DNA of 42,710 nucleotides from Caryophanales bacterium (GTDB taxonomy: Bacteria > Bacillota_I > Bacilli_A > RF39 > UBA660). The position numbers were made by a program, and so were the translations under genes. This document shows positions 7,479 to 16,403 of this stretch, piece by piece. The notes below the pieces were generated by a model. The model had not been told where the DNA came from, did not search any database, and saw only the letters and a list, made by a program, of their open reading frames with translations. Location of the stretch: assembly GCA_016290885.1 (NCBI GenBank), contig JAEEVN010000009.1, positions 1 to 42,710 on the forward strand, in the 5' to 3' direction. Within the stretch, counting starts at the first letter, position 1. Every line of letters starts with the position of its first letter.

Positions 7479-9761
7479 ATGGATTATAAAAAGAAACCAG
7501 GTCAAAGAATAGAAAAGATAGGCACAGTATTAAATAATGAAAAACCTACAATTAGTATAGTTACACCATTTTATAATGGTGGTAAGACCTTAATGGAAAC
7601 TGCTAATTCTGTATTTAGTCAAACATATCCATATTTTGAATGGATAATAGTAGATGATGGCTCTAAAGAAGAAGATTCTTTAAAAGAATTAGCTAAATTA
7701 GAAAAGATGGATAATAGAATTAAAGTATTTCATAAAGAAAATGGTGGTCCATCAGTAGCAAGAGATTATGGTATAGAACATTCAGAAGATACTAAATATG
7801 TATTCTTCTTAGATTGTGATGATATTATAGATAAAACAATGCTAGAATGCTTATATTGGACACTTGAAACACATCCTGAAGCATCATTTGCATATACTAC
7901 AATGGTTAACTTTGGAGATAGAGAATTTATCTGGGAACAATGGTTAACTGTTGAAAGAGAAATGGTTGAAAATGTCATTTGTATAGCTTCAATGGTTAAG
8001 AAAAGTGATTTGCTTGAAGTAGGTTGCTTTGGTCTTAAGGAAAAAGGATTATATGAAGATTGGAACTTATGGTTAAAATTACTTAAAGCAGGTAAAATTC
8101 CAATTAGAGTAAGCGATAAATTATTCTGGTATCGTATAAATAGTACAGGAGAATTCTCACGTGCTAATCAAAATAAAAAAAGAGCAATGAAGTATATCAA
8201 AGAAACTGCTAAAGGTATAAAAAATAATGTTGATATAATTCAATTCCCTCGTGAGGGAAGTAAATATGATACAGTAAATGAACTTAATATGGTAGTTCCT
8301 ATGTATAAAAGGGATAATAATAGAAAAAATATATTATTTATATTCCCTTGGATGGTAGTAGGAGGAGCAGATATATTCAATCTTGAATTAATTAAAAGAT
8401 TAGATAAGAAAAAATATAATCCAATTATTATTACAACTACCCCAAATATAAATGAATTTGAACAAGAATTTAAAGAATATGCAGAATGTGTTTATGATAT
8501 GTCATCATTCTTAGATAGAAATGCATATATTAACTTTGTTGATTACATAATGGAAAGTAGAAATATTGATGAAGTAGTAGTAAGTAACAGTCAATATGGA
8601 TATTATATGGTTCCATATTTAAAAGGTAAATATCCAAAAGTACCTTTTATAGATTATATTCATTCTATTGATTCTGCAGATCCAAGAGAAGGTTTTGGAA
8701 GATGTACTATGGATGTTGATAAATATCTTTCGGGAACTTATGTATGTAATAATTTTACAAAAAAACAATTAGAAACTAATTATAATAAGAAGAATGTTAA
8801 TACATTATATATAGGTACTGATGATGAAAGATTTGATCCTGAAAAGTATGATAAAAAGGAATTATTAAAGAAATATAATCTTCCAAAAGATAAACTAATT
8901 ATTACAATGATTGCACGTTTATCAGATGAAAAAAGACCGGAGATGTTTGTAGAAATATGCAAGAGAATTCATGAAAAACATCCTAATACTTATTTCCTTA
9001 TTGGAGGAGATGGCCCATTAAAGAAAAAAGTAGAAAGATTAGTGGATGATAACTTTAGAATGCTTGGAATGGTATCTAATTCTGAAGAAATATATAAAGT
9101 TAGTGATATAACAATAAATTGTTCATCTCTTGAAGGACTTGCTTTAACATCATATGAATCACTTGCTATGGGAGTACCGGTAGTATCTACTGATGTAGGT
9201 GGTCAAACTGAACTTATCGATTCATCAGTAGGAGGTGTAGTTCACTATAATGAAAATGCAGATAAAGATACATATAATAAAGAAATAGATGAATATGTAG
9301 AAGAAGTAGGTAGAGTAATAAAAGATTTAGATAATATTAAATCTAATTGCCGTAAGAAAATTCAAAAAGGATTCTCATATAAGATAATGGTTAAGAATTT
9401 TGAAAAAGTTCTTGATGAAAATATTGAAAAAGAAAAGAATACTAAGGGATTTCCTCATGGATATATAGACTATAACTTTGCAGTAGAAGCATTAACTAAA
9501 TCATATTTCTATTTTGTTAAATATTATGTAGTTAATACATTCGGTATACCATATGATGGATATAACTATAGAAAGAAAGAAAAAGTTAGTAAATTCAAAG
9601 CTCTTTTATATAAAAAATATGCTAATCATGATGCGGATATTATATTTAATTTTTTAAGAGGAGTTAGAAGAACTCTTAGAGAATTTGTAGTAGCAGCTAA
9701 ATTCTTTATTAAATCAATACCAGCATCAATTAGACTAATATATAAATTAATATTTAAATAA
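7479..9761 (+). CDS. Two-domain glycosyltransferase (GT2 + GT4 fusion)
   Basis: A 760-residue protein joining two glycosyltransferases. The N-terminal GT-A domain (about 25-260) shows ISIVTPFYNGG, VDDGSKEED and FFLDCDD metal-binding residues. The second part (about 282-640) is a GT-B domain of family 4: NILFIFPWMVVGGADIF opens it, MIARLSDEKRPEMF lies mid-domain, and SLEGLALTSYESLAMGVP (near 550) is the EX7E donor site. A basic tail of about 110 residues ends in an amphipathic stretch that could touch the membrane. It probably adds two successive sugars to a surface glycan. It is monocistronic, lying between two terminators. Confidence 0.85.
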   Translation: MDYKKKPGQRIEKIGTVLNNEKPTISIVTPFYNGGKTLMETANSVFSQTYPYFEWIIVDDGSKEEDSLKELAKLEKMDNRIKVFHKENGGPSVARDYGIEHSEDTKYVFFLDCDDIIDKTMLECLYWTLETHPEASFAYTTMVNFGDREFIWEQWLTVEREMVENVICIASMVKKSDLLEVGCFGLKEKGLYEDWNLWLKLLKAGKIPIRVSDKLFWYRINSTGEFSRANQNKKRAMKYIKETAKGIKNNVDIIQFPREGSKYDTVNELNMVVPMYKRDNNRKNILFIFPWMVVGGADIFNLELIKRLDKKKYNPIIITTTPNINEFEQEFKEYAECVYDMSSFLDRNAYINFVDYIMESRNIDEVVVSNSQYGYYMVPYLKGKYPKVPFIDYIHSIDSADPREGFGRCTMDVDKYLSGTYVCNNFTKKQLETNYNKKNVNTLYIGTDDERFDPEKYDKKELLKKYNLPKDKLIITMIARLSDEKRPEMFVEICKRIHEKHPNTYFLIGGDGPLKKKVERLVDDNFRMLGMVSNSEEIYKVSDITINCSSLEGLALTSYESLAMGVPVVSTDVGGQTELIDSSVGGVVHYNENADKDTYNKEIDEYVEEVGRVIKDLDNIKSNCRKKIQKGFSYKIMVKNFEKVLDENIEKEKNTKGFPHGYIDYNFAVEALTKSYFYFVKYYVVNTFGIPYDGYNYRKKEKVSKFKALLYKKYANHDADIIFNFLRGVRRTLREFVVAAKFFIKSIPASIRLIYKLIFK

Positions 9762-9783
9762 GCGATTTATCGCTTATTTTTTA
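9756..9783 (+). terminator. Intrinsic terminator after the GT2-GT4 gene
   Basis: A perfect 10-bp stem AAATAAGCGA/TCGCTTATTT with loop TTTA is followed by T. The stop codon is in the left arm. Confidence 0.88.
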
Positions 9784-9823
9784 TGTAAATAATAAAAAAA
9801 TAATATCTAATATTATTAGTATA

Positions 9824-9832
9824 TGTTATAAT
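9824..9832 (+). promoter_or_regulatory. Extended -10 promoter of mraY
   Basis: TGtTATAAT with no recognisable -35, about 29 nt before the mraY ATG. Confidence 0.6.
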
Positions 9833-9860
9833 TAATAATAGGCAAAGGATGTGTTAGAAA

Positions 9861-10853
9861 ATGTATGTATTAACAAAATCAGTATTAGCATTAATGATAG
9901 GATTCATTATATCTTCTGTTTTTGGTTTATTTTTTGTTCCATTTATGAAAAAAATGCATTTTGGACAAGTAACAAGCAAATATGTAAAACAACATAAAGG
10001 AAAGAGTGGAACTCCTACTATGGGAGGCTTAATATTTATAGTATCTACATTAATTACAATAGCAGCATTAGTTTTAACAAATAAGATGAATCTTTCTACT
10101 AACTTATTTATAGTTTTATTCGTATTCCTTGGATATGCTGTAATAGGGTGGGTTGATGATTTTCTTAAACTAAAATTTAAATCTAATGAAAAAGGATTAA
10201 CAAGACTACAAAAGTTTATAGCGCAGATAGTATTAGCAATCATTATTTTCTATTTATACATAAAAGATGGATCAAATCCTAATGTAGAAATTATAGGTTT
10301 AAATATTAATCTTCATTTAGGATTCTTATATGGTTTCTTTATATTATTTATGCTTGTAGGTACAAGTAATGCAGTTAATTTAACTGATGGAGAAGATGGA
10401 CTTGCTGCAGGATTATCTGTTATAGCATTTGGTGTATATGGTATGATTGCATGGAGTTCTTCATGGTTATCTGGATATGATTCAATAGCAATATTCTGTT
10501 TTATATTAGTAGGTGGACTCCTTGGATTCCTTGCATTTAATTCATATCCTGCTAAAATATTTATGGGTGATACAGGATCACTTGCTCTAGGTGGAACACT
10601 TGCTATGATAGCAATGCTTACAAGAAGAGAATTCTTACTTGTTATAGTAGGAGGAGTATTTGTTATTGAAACATTATCAGTAATACTTCAAATAGCATCA
10701 ATTAAAATTAGAGGTAAAAGAATAATCCCAATGGCTCCACTTCATCATTCATTTGAAAAATTAGGATGGAATGAACCTGATATAGTTAAACTATTCTATG
10801 TAGCAGGATTCATATTAGGAGCAGTATCTATTATATATGGAGTTTGGATTTAG
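9861..10853 (+). CDS. mraY: Phospho-N-acetylmuramoyl-pentapeptide transferase MraY
   Basis: A 330-residue, ten-helix membrane enzyme that moves phospho-MurNAc-pentapeptide from UDP to undecaprenyl phosphate to form lipid I. Family motifs in order are KSGTPTMGG (cytoplasmic loop), GWVDDFLKLKF with the catalytic Asp pair, NAVNLTDGEDGLAAG, MGDTGSLALGG and the APLHHSFEKLGW loop. Two positions differ from the usual forms: TDGEDG where TDGLDG is common, and HHS where many homologues have HHH. A small membrane-protein gene follows at 14 nt. The usual murD neighbour is absent. Confidence 0.95.
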   Translation: MYVLTKSVLALMIGFIISSVFGLFFVPFMKKMHFGQVTSKYVKQHKGKSGTPTMGGLIFIVSTLITIAALVLTNKMNLSTNLFIVLFVFLGYAVIGWVDDFLKLKFKSNEKGLTRLQKFIAQIVLAIIIFYLYIKDGSNPNVEIIGLNINLHLGFLYGFFILFMLVGTSNAVNLTDGEDGLAAGLSVIAFGVYGMIAWSSSWLSGYDSIAIFCFILVGGLLGFLAFNSYPAKIFMGDTGSLALGGTLAMIAMLTRREFLLVIVGGVFVIETLSVILQIASIKIRGKRIIPMAPLHHSFEKLGWNEPDIVKLFYVAGFILGAVSIIYGVWI

Positions 10854-10867
10854 AAAGGAAGGAATTT

Positions 10868-11278
10868 ATGGCTAAAAGTAAAGTTGAAAAAGTTAACAAA
10901 ACAATAACTGGGATGGAATTAAAATATGAAACTATATTAGTATATCTATTAAGTTTCTTAGGATTAATATTTGCATTTATGAAAAATGAAAAAGTATCTA
11001 ATGATGCAAGATTTCATTATAAACAATCAGGAGCAGCTTTCTTAGTATATCTTGGTGTATCTATAATAGAATCTATACTTGGTGCTATTGCATTTGCATT
11101 TGCATTCTCACCATTATTTATAGTATCAGTATTATTTACTATAGTTACTAGTGTAATTGGATTAGTTTCATTAGCAGTATTTATTCTTTCAATAATTGCA
11201 GTTATTAAAGCATTTAATGATGAAAGATTTGAGATACCAGTAGTTAATAATATAGCTAATGCTATTTGGAAAGAGTAA
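10868..11278 (+). CDS. Small Tic20/DUF4870-like membrane protein
   Basis: A 136-residue protein with a lysine-rich N-terminus and about three or four helices. The pattern (short first helix, a loop with NDARFHYKQSGAAF, two long helices, then the end DERFEIPVVNNIANAIWKE) resembles DUF4870/Tic20-like small membrane proteins, where a HxxQ/Kxx loop and a final IP segment are typical. Function is unknown. I chose ATG 10868, preceded by AAGGAAGGAA, rather than an in-frame ATG at 10844 that overlaps mraY. It shares the mraY transcript and ends at a terminator. Confidence 0.6.
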   Translation: MAKSKVEKVNKTITGMELKYETILVYLLSFLGLIFAFMKNEKVSNDARFHYKQSGAAFLVYLGVSIIESILGAIAFAFAFSPLFIVSVLFTIVTSVIGLVSLAVFILSIIAVIKAFNDERFEIPVVNNIANAIWKE

Positions 11279-11281
11279 AGT

Positions 11282-11308
11282 AAAAGAAGAAAAATATTCT
11301 TCTTTTTT
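11282..11308 (+). terminator. Intrinsic terminator between mraY and murG units
   Basis: Stem AAAAGAAGAA/TTCTTCTTTT with loop AAATA runs directly into the T tract. Confidence 0.85.
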
Positions 11309-11316
11309 ATTTGCTA

Positions 11317-11325
11317 TGATATAAT
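11317..11325 (+). promoter_or_regulatory. Extended -10 promoter of murG
   Basis: TGaTATAAT follows 8 nt after the T tract. Transcription should start near 11332, only a few bases before the murG start codon. Confidence 0.6.
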
Positions 11326-11340
11326 TATTATGGTGATATG

Positions 11341-12408
11341 ATGAGAGTAATAGTTTCTGCTGGTGGAACAGGAGGGCATATATATCCTGCTCTAGCAATT
11401 ATAAATAAGATAAAAGAACATAATAAAGATGCAGAATTTTTATATATAGGTACTACAACTAGAATGGAAAAAGATATAATACCAAGTCATAATATTGATT
11501 ATGTAGGGCTTGATACTTATGGAATACAAAGAAAACTAAGCCTTAATAATATAAAAGCAGTATTTAAATTTTTAAGTGCTATAAAAAAATCTAAAAAAAT
11601 AATAAAAGATTTTAAACCAGATATAGTAATTGGATGTGGTGGTTATGTTATGGCTCCAGTTATTTATGCTGCTAAAAAATGTGGATGTAAAACTTTAGTA
11701 CATGAACAAAATAGTGTTTTAGGATTATCAAATAAAATAATGCTTAAATATACAGATACATTATGTACTTCGTTTAAGAGTATGAAAGTTGATAATGTAA
11801 ATGTAGTTTATACGGGTAATCCTCAAGGAGACAGTGTACATAATTTAGTACCTTATTCAAAAAGAAAATTTGGATTAACTGATGATAAAAAATTAGTATT
11901 AATAGTAATGGGTTCTTTAGGATCTAAAACAGTTAATGAAGTATTACAAAAATCATTGACTAAATTTGATCCTAGTTATGAAGTATTAATAGTAACAGGT
12001 AAAGATTATTATGAAGATTATAAAAAGATTAAAAGAACAAGTAATGTATTTATAGAACCTTTTATAGATAATTTAAATAGATTATTTAGTAAAACTGATT
12101 TATTAGTATCAAGAGCAGGTGCTACTACTATAAGTGAATTAATAGGGACTAATACTCCAACTATATTTATTCCAAGCCCTTATGTAACTGAAAATCATCA
12201 ATATAAGAATGCTATGGATTTAGTAAATAATGGAGCAGGTAGAATAATTGAAGAAAAGAATTTAACTACAGAAAGTCTAATAAAAGAAATAAATGAATTA
12301 ATTAATAATGAAGAAGAATTAAAAGAAATTAAATCTAATTTAAAGAAATTAGAAGTATTTGATGCAGGGGAGAAAATATATAACGAAATAGAAAAGTTGG
12401 TGAAATAG
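11341..12408 (+). CDS. murG: UDP-GlcNAc:lipid I GlcNAc transferase MurG
   Basis: A 355-residue GT28 (GT-B) enzyme at the inner membrane face that adds GlcNAc to lipid I, making lipid II. MRVIVSAGGTGGHIYPALAI is the N-terminal glycine-rich loop. VIGCGGYVMAPV, HEQNSVLGLSNK and the donor-binding SRAGATTISELIG and PSPYVTENHQYKNA segments all match MurG. Two ATGs are possible (11338 and 11341). I prefer 11341 because it restores the usual MRV start and better spacing from GGTG. Little room remains for a leader, so it may be nearly leaderless. murB follows one base after the stop. Confidence 0.95.
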   Translation: MRVIVSAGGTGGHIYPALAIINKIKEHNKDAEFLYIGTTTRMEKDIIPSHNIDYVGLDTYGIQRKLSLNNIKAVFKFLSAIKKSKKIIKDFKPDIVIGCGGYVMAPVIYAAKKCGCKTLVHEQNSVLGLSNKIMLKYTDTLCTSFKSMKVDNVNVVYTGNPQGDSVHNLVPYSKRKFGLTDDKKLVLIVMGSLGSKTVNEVLQKSLTKFDPSYEVLIVTGKDYYEDYKKIKRTSNVFIEPFIDNLNRLFSKTDLLVSRAGATTISELIGTNTPTIFIPSPYVTENHQYKNAMDLVNNGAGRIIEEKNLTTESLIKEINELINNEEELKEIKSNLKKLEVFDAGEKIYNEIEKLVK

Positions 12409-12409
12409 C

Positions 12410-13291
12410 ATGATAGAAAAAGAAAACATTAAGACAAATGAAAGTTTAAAAGACCATACAACTTATAAAGTAGGAGGAACTTGTAAATATTTTATTACTC
12501 CTAAAGATCTAGAAGAATTAATAACTTTAATAAAATATTTAAAAAAGAATAATATGAAATATATGATTCTTGGTAATGGTTCTAATACTATATTTTCATC
12601 TAAAGAATATGATGGAGTAATTATTAATCTAAGTAATTTAAATTCTATGAAAATAGAAGGAGATAAAATAGATGTAGAAGCAGGATACCAATTAATTAAA
12701 CTATCTATGGATGCTTTAAATAATGGATTAAGTGGGCTTGAATTTGCAGCAGGTATTCCTGGTAATATAGGTGGTGCAATCTTTATGAATGCAGGTGCTT
12801 ATAAAAGCGATATGTCTAATTTAGTAGAAACAGTTACTTTTCTAGATGAAAATCTTGAATTAAAGACATTACCTAAAGAAGAATTAGATTTTTCTTATAG
12901 AAAAAGTTTATTCCAAAAGAATAATTATATTATTATAAGTACAGTATTAAAACTAACACCAGGTGACAAAGATGAAATAAAAGCATTAATGGATAAGAGA
13001 AAACAAAGAAGAATAGATTCACAACCTCTTGAGTATCCTTCTGCAGGATCAGTATTTAGAAATCCCTCTGAAGATATATTTGCAGGCAAATTAATTGAAG
13101 ATTTAGGATTAAAAGGATATACAATAGGTGGAGCTCAAATCTCTGAAAAACATGCTAATTTTATTATAAATATTGGTAATGCTACAGGAGAAGATATTAA
13201 AGCTTTAATAGATTTAGTTAAGTCTAAAGTTAAAGAAGAATATAATATAGATTTACATGTAGAACAAAGATTTATTAATTTTGAGGATTAG
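12410..13291 (+). CDS. murB: UDP-N-acetylenolpyruvoylglucosamine reductase MurB
   Basis: A 293-residue FAD enzyme that reduces UDP-GlcNAc-enolpyruvate to UDP-MurNAc with NADPH. Visible motifs are TTYKVGGTCKYF and GNGSNTIFS in the FAD domain, GLEFAAGIPGNIGGAIFMNAG, the PSAGSVFRNP loop with the catalytic Ser, and GGAQISEKHANFI. A late Glu in DLHVEQRF is the expected proton donor. Length and the AGSVFRNP loop fit a type II MurB as in Firmicutes. It overlaps nothing upstream, and the ftsQ start follows 1 nt after its stop codon. Confidence 0.95.
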   Translation: MIEKENIKTNESLKDHTTYKVGGTCKYFITPKDLEELITLIKYLKKNNMKYMILGNGSNTIFSSKEYDGVIINLSNLNSMKIEGDKIDVEAGYQLIKLSMDALNNGLSGLEFAAGIPGNIGGAIFMNAGAYKSDMSNLVETVTFLDENLELKTLPKEELDFSYRKSLFQKNNYIIISTVLKLTPGDKDEIKALMDKRKQRRIDSQPLEYPSAGSVFRNPSEDIFAGKLIEDLGLKGYTIGGAQISEKHANFIINIGNATGEDIKALIDLVKSKVKEEYNIDLHVEQRFINFED

Positions 13292-13292
13292 T

Positions 13293-13970
13293 ATGAAAAA
13301 AAAGAAGAAAAGGAAGATTAGATTAAAAAGAGTAGCATTAGCAATATTACTATTATTAATTCTATCTCTAGTAATATATGCAATTAGTTTCTTAAAAGTA
13401 AGAACTTATTATGTTTATAATAATAAATACTTATCTGATGAACAAGTATTAGATATATTAAAACTTAATAAAAAATCTTCATTTTTATTCGTAAATACAT
13501 TAACTGAGAAAGCAATAATTAATAAAAACAAAAGAATTAAAGATGTTAAGATAAAAAGAACTTTAGCATTAGAAGCAAAAGTATATGTTACTGAATATAA
13601 GATATTATTCTTTGATGAAAAGAATAATTATAGTGTTATAGAAAATGGAGATACCATTAGTTATAAATATGATAATGCCCCTGTTTTAGTTAATGAAATA
13701 GAAGACAAAGAAATATATAAGAAGTTTTTAAAGAAGATGAATAAAGTAAATTTAGATATATTAGATGTAATATCTGAAATTAAATATGTTCCTAATGGAA
13801 TAGATAAAGAAAGATTCTTATTTTCTATGAATGATGGTAATTATGTATATGTTACTATTTCTAAATTAACTAAGATAAATGAATATAGAAGTGTAATAGA
13901 TTCGGTTGAAAATAAAAAAGGTATATTATACCTAGATTATGGTAATTATTTTGTACCAAAAGAAAACTAA
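13293..13970 (+). CDS. ftsQ: Cell-division protein FtsQ/DivIB
   Basis: A 225-residue bitopic protein of the divisome. After a strongly basic N-terminus (KKKKKRKIRLKR) there is one helix (about 16-35). Next is a POTRA-like segment (about 36-105: KVRTYYVYNNKYLSDEQVL, VNTLTEKAII, KRIKDVKIKRT) and a beta-rich domain, as in DivIB. I chose ATG 13293 behind GAGG; a TTG at 13281 in the same frame overlaps that site. It partners the peptidoglycan genes upstream and the ftsA-ftsZ unit downstream. Sequence identity in this family is always low, so the call rests on topology, POTRA pattern and position. Confidence 0.82.
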   Translation: MKKKKKRKIRLKRVALAILLLLILSLVIYAISFLKVRTYYVYNNKYLSDEQVLDILKLNKKSSFLFVNTLTEKAIINKNKRIKDVKIKRTLALEAKVYVTEYKILFFDEKNNYSVIENGDTISYKYDNAPVLVNEIEDKEIYKKFLKKMNKVNLDILDVISEIKYVPNGIDKERFLFSMNDGNYVYVTISKLTKINEYRSVIDSVENKKGILYLDYGNYFVPKEN

Positions 13971-13987
13971 AAAGTTTTCTTTTTTTT
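13958..13987 (+). terminator. Intrinsic terminator after ftsQ
   Basis: Stem AAAAGAAAACT/AGTTTTCTTTT with an AAAA loop is followed by T. The ftsQ stop codon overlaps the end of the left arm and the loop. Confidence 0.85.
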
Positions 13988-14017
13988 ATGAAAATACTAG
14001 GTAATATAACAATATTA

Positions 14018-14026
14018 TGGTATAAT
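14018..14026 (+). promoter_or_regulatory. Extended -10 promoter of ftsA-ftsZ
   Basis: TGgTATAAT lies 26 nt before the ftsA ATG; no -35 is visible. Confidence 0.6.
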
Positions 14027-14051
14027 TAATACTAATATAGGGAGGACCTTT

Positions 14052-15293
14052 ATGCGTAAGATTTATTCTTCAATTGATATTGGATCTAGTTTTATAAAGA
14101 TAGTTGTTCTTGAAGAATTAGATAAGAATTTAAATATATTAGCAAATGTTAGTTATCCTTCTAAAGGTATTAAAGATGGAATGATAGTAGAACTAAAAGA
14201 TGCTGTTATTTCATTAAAAGAAGCTTTAGCAGAAATAAATAAATCTCTAGGTGTAAAAATAGATAAAGCTATTACTAGTGTGCCTATAAATGATGCTAGA
14301 TATGCTATTACTGAAGGTTATACTACAATAACAGGAGAAGATAAAATAGTTACATCTGAAGATATATTAAATTCACTTCAAGCATCAATATATAATAAGA
14401 TTCCTGAAAAAGAAGAATTAGTTACAGTTATGCCTATTAAATATATAATTGATGATAGAGCAGAAGTAAAAAATCCAAGAGGAATACACGCAGATAAATT
14501 AGGTGTTATCTCTATGATGATTACTGCTCCAAAAATAAATATATATAAACAAGTTAGTTTATTATCACAAGCAGGAGTAGAAGTAGTTGATATATTATTT
14601 AATTCTATTGGAGATTATTGTGCTCTAAAAGAAAAAGAATTTGATAAAGAAAGTGTTGGAGTCATAAATATTGGAACAGATAAAACTGAAGTATCTATAT
14701 TTAGTAATGGAATACTTAGAGATTCTAATATAATTCATATGGGCTCTAGCTTAATTGAAGAAGATTTATCATATGCATATAACATTAGTTTAGATAAAGC
14801 ATCTGGTTTAAAAGATATGTTTATTATGTTTGATAGAAACACTGCATCTCAAAGTGAAATTTATGAAACAAAAGATAAAGCTAATATAAAAGTTAAAATT
14901 AATCAATATGAAGCTAGTGAAATCGCTTTAAATAAACTAAAAGAAATATTAGAAAAAGCAAAAAAAGAGATAAATTACTTAACAAAAAAGGAAATTAGTT
15001 ATATAATTATTACAGGTGGTATAGTAAACGTACCAGGTTTTAATGAGATTGCAAATGAAGTTTTTGGAGACAAAGTAGTTAATAAAAATTTCGATGTAAT
15101 TGGAATTAGAAATTATGTATATACGTCAAGCTATGGAATGATTAAGTATTTTATTGAAAAATTAAAACTTCGTGGCAGAGAATATACTATGTTTAACGAA
15201 GATAAGGAATATAAATTAGTCGAAGAAAGGAAAAACAATAAGGGATTTAGTTTTAGTAAATTCTTTGGATATTTTTTTGAGAAGGAGGAGTAG
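14052..15293 (+). CDS. ftsA: Cell-division protein FtsA
   Basis: A 413-residue actin-fold ATPase that tethers FtsZ filaments to the membrane. SSIDIGSSFIKIVV is the phosphate-1 motif. The 1C/SHS2 insertion spans about residues 85-165, GVINIGTDKTEVSIF is phosphate 2, and IIITGGIVNVPGFNEI is the adenosine motif. The C-terminus NKGFSFSKFFGYFFEKEE forms the expected amphipathic membrane-binding helix. GGGAGG gives a strong ribosome-binding site. ftsZ begins 3 nt after the stop. Confidence 0.95.
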   Translation: MRKIYSSIDIGSSFIKIVVLEELDKNLNILANVSYPSKGIKDGMIVELKDAVISLKEALAEINKSLGVKIDKAITSVPINDARYAITEGYTTITGEDKIVTSEDILNSLQASIYNKIPEKEELVTVMPIKYIIDDRAEVKNPRGIHADKLGVISMMITAPKINIYKQVSLLSQAGVEVVDILFNSIGDYCALKEKEFDKESVGVINIGTDKTEVSIFSNGILRDSNIIHMGSSLIEEDLSYAYNISLDKASGLKDMFIMFDRNTASQSEIYETKDKANIKVKINQYEASEIALNKLKEILEKAKKEINYLTKKEISYIIITGGIVNVPGFNEIANEVFGDKVVNKNFDVIGIRNYVYTSSYGMIKYFIEKLKLRGREYTMFNEDKEYKLVEERKNNKGFSFSKFFGYFFEKEE

Positions 15294-15296
15294 GTT

Positions 15297-16361
15297 ATGG
15301 CATTAGAAATCGATCAATTAGCAAAAATTAAAGTAATCGGTGTTGGTGGCGGTGGTAATAACGCTGTTAACAGAATGATAGAGTCAGGGGTTAAGGGAGT
15401 TGAATTTATTGTTGCTAATACTGATAGACAAGTATTAAATAGTTCAAAAGCTGATATTAAGATTCAACTTGGTAAAACTGGACTAGGAGCAGGAGCTGAT
15501 CCTGAAGTAGGAAGAAAAGCTGCTGAAGATTCAAAAGAAGAAATTACAGATGTACTTAAAGGTGCAGATATGGTATTTGTTACTTGTGGTATGGGTGGAG
15601 GAACTGGTACTGGAGCTGCTCCAGTAATTGCAGAAATTGCTCAAGAACTTGGAGCACTAACTGTAGGTATAGTTACTAAACCATTCGCATGGGAAGGAAA
15701 ACCAAGAAGTAGACATGCAGAAGAAGGATTAGAAAGATTAAAAGGACATGTTGATACATTAATTATTATTCCAAATGATAGATTAAGAGAAATAATTGAT
15801 AAATCTACACCAATGACTGAAGCATTTAAAGAAGTAGATAATGTTTTAAGATTAGGTGTTCAATCTATATCAGACTTAATTGCTGTTACTGGATTAATAA
15901 ACCTAGACTTTGCAGATGTTAAAACAGTTATGTCTAATAAAGGAGATGCACTTATTGGTATAGGCGTTGCAACTGGTGAAAATAGAGCTATTGAAGCTGC
16001 TAAACAATCAGTAAGTAGTCCATTACTTGAAACTGATATTAGAGGAGCTACTGATGCTATTATTAATATTACTGGTGGAACTAACTTAAGTTTATTTGAA
16101 GTTGAAGATGCTGTAGAAGTAGTAAGAGAAGCTGCTGGTACAGATATTAATACAATCTTCGGAGCTGTTATTAATGACAGTTTAGGAGATGATATAATAG
16201 TTACAGTAATTGCTACTGGATTTGATCAAAATAAAGATAACTTAGAAAATACAATGCTTGAACAAGTAATTGATATGGGACCAAATACAGTAGATACTTC
16301 ATCAAATGATGATGATGAATTCGATATTCCAGACTTTTTAAGAAATAGAAGAAATTTATAA
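15297..16361 (+). CDS. ftsZ: Cell-division GTPase FtsZ
   Basis: A 354-residue tubulin homologue that forms the division ring. [16 protein letters not shown] binds nucleotide, [16 protein letters not shown] is the tubulin signature, and [11 protein letters not shown] with the following loop supplies the T7 catalytic Asp. A short acidic linker leads to the C-terminal peptide [15 protein letters not shown], which binds FtsA and other partners. The linker is brief, so the protein is somewhat shorter than the approximately 380 residues common in bacilli. No terminator is obvious before the next promoter. Confidence 0.97.
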   Translation: MALEIDQLAKIKVIGVGGGGNNAVNRMIESGVKGVEFIVANTDRQVLNSSKADIKIQLGKTGLGAGADPEVGRKAAEDSKEEITDVLKGADMVFVTCGMGGGTGTGAAPVIAEIAQELGALTVGIVTKPFAWEGKPRSRHAEEGLERLKGHVDTLIIIPNDRLREIIDKSTPMTEAFKEVDNVLRLGVQSISDLIAVTGLINLDFADVKTVMSNKGDALIGIGVATGENRAIEAAKQSVSSPLLETDIRGATDAIINITGGTNLSLFEVEDAVEVVREAAGTDINTIFGAVINDSLGDDIIVTVIATGFDQNKDNLENTMLEQVIDMGPNTVDTSSNDDDEFDIPDFLRNRRNL

Positions 16362-16368
16362 AAAACTA

Positions 16369-16397
16369 TTTACAAAATATAATATTTAATTTATAAT
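16369..16397 (+). promoter_or_regulatory. Promoter of infC-rpmI-rplT
   Basis: TTTACA (16369-16374), a 17-nt spacer and a perfect TATAAT (16392-16397). Start expected near 16404. Confidence 0.75.
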
Positions 16398-16403
16398 ATA
16401 GAA

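Noticed and set aside
9854-10243. Long minus-strand frame over mraY, and similar antisense frames (for example over ftsQ-murG gaps, rpoD and the surface protein)
   Set aside because: All mirror strongly coding + strand genes and lack start signals; AT-rich antisense frames stay open by codon bias.
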